31,261 bases of DNA from CAYOBW01 sp964402115 (GTDB taxonomy: Bacteria > Verrucomicrobiota > Kiritimatiellia > UBA8416 > CAYOBW01): contig CAYOBW010000054.1 of NCBI GenBank assembly GCA_964402115.1, positions 1 to 31,261 on the forward strand, in the 5' to 3' direction. Positions 31,231 through 31,261 of the stretch are shown here, in pieces. Position 1 is the first letter of the stretch. Each line of letters begins with the position of its first letter. The translations under genes and the position numbers were made by a program. The notes under the pieces are model-generated. The model saw nothing but the letters and a program-made list of their open reading frames with translations. It made no database searches and had not been told where the DNA came from.

Positions 31231-31261
31231 AAGGAGCGAGAAAGAAGCGGGATAGAAAGAA

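Larger units (their letters stand above)
30850..31261. other. Non-coding tail of the window: hairpins, no convincing gene
   Basis: About 410 bases follow the ThuA stop. A hairpin CGCCTTC (30913-30919), loop TCC, GAAGGCG (30923-30929) lies 63 bases after the stop and may end the transcript, although it has no T-run. Smaller stems occur at 30991-31003 (CGTCC-ggc-GGACG), 31123-31136 (GTAAA-tccg-TTTAC) and 31153-31172 (AGACCG/CGGTCT). An open frame at 31021-31215 begins inside a repeat unit and looks non-coding. Confidence 0.5.

Overview
The window is GC-rich bacterial DNA with no rRNA, tRNA or CRISPR array that I can see. The gene content fits a heterotrophic member of the PVC group, perhaps Kiritimatiellota/Verrucomicrobiota: two large secreted LamG/TolB-like/HzsA-like c-type haem proteins, a secreted alpha-L-fucosidase, a ThuA-like protein, WbqC, ExeA/GspB-type genes and a sigma-54 promoter. 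This placement is inference; there is no marker gene strong enough to fix the phylum. A run of 10 Ns at 13307-13316 shows that the sequence is a scaffolded draft assembly.

Region 1 (1-1600, + strand) is a small accessory island. It holds the tail of a MazF-like toxin, a short membrane protein with an L7/L12 C-terminal-like domain, an antitoxin/RelE-ParE-type toxin pair, and a lipoprotein with an ExbD/TolR-like periplasmic domain. The lipoprotein gene lies between two imperfect palindromes that resemble integron attC sites. Region 2 (1600-8650) holds two divergent paralogous secreted proteins (LamG, beta-propeller, HzsA-alpha-like domain, two CxxCH haem sites). Short arrays of a GATTAC-type hexamer occur in both intergenic spaces next to the first of them.

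Region 3 (8758-14210, +) is rpe, lepA, lepB and a GH29 alpha-L-fucosidase broken only by the assembly gap. Region 4 (14251-21660, +) is a three-gene cassette: a GYF_2/zinc-ribbon/P-loop GTPase, a membrane-anchored protein with a GAP1-N2-like N-terminus, and a 985-residue single-pass helical protein of unknown function. It resembles the GTPase-GAP1 NTP-dependent conflict-type systems predicted computationally, and it is one of two strong candidates for a little-described system.

Region 5 (27144 down to 21657, - strand) is the other candidate, a tightly coupled seven-gene operon: PqqD-like peptide-recognition protein, radical SAM/SPASM maturase, a 62-residue precursor-like peptide with three Cys and a C-terminal Ser, an HPr-kinase-like kinase, WbqC, a DegT-family aminotransferase and a WecA/MraY-like phosphoglycosyl transferase. 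The first four genes look like a RiPP pathway in which a lasso-type leader motif and a lasso-type precursor kinase are paired with a radical SAM enzyme. The last three look like glycan initiation and decoration. Region 6 (27296-29750) has a sigma-54 promoter driving an HU-zinc ribbon fusion, facing an ExeA-like ATPase/GspB-like pair. Region 7 (29929-31261) has a secreted ThuA-like protein and about 400 bases of non-coding DNA with hairpins and a direct repeat.
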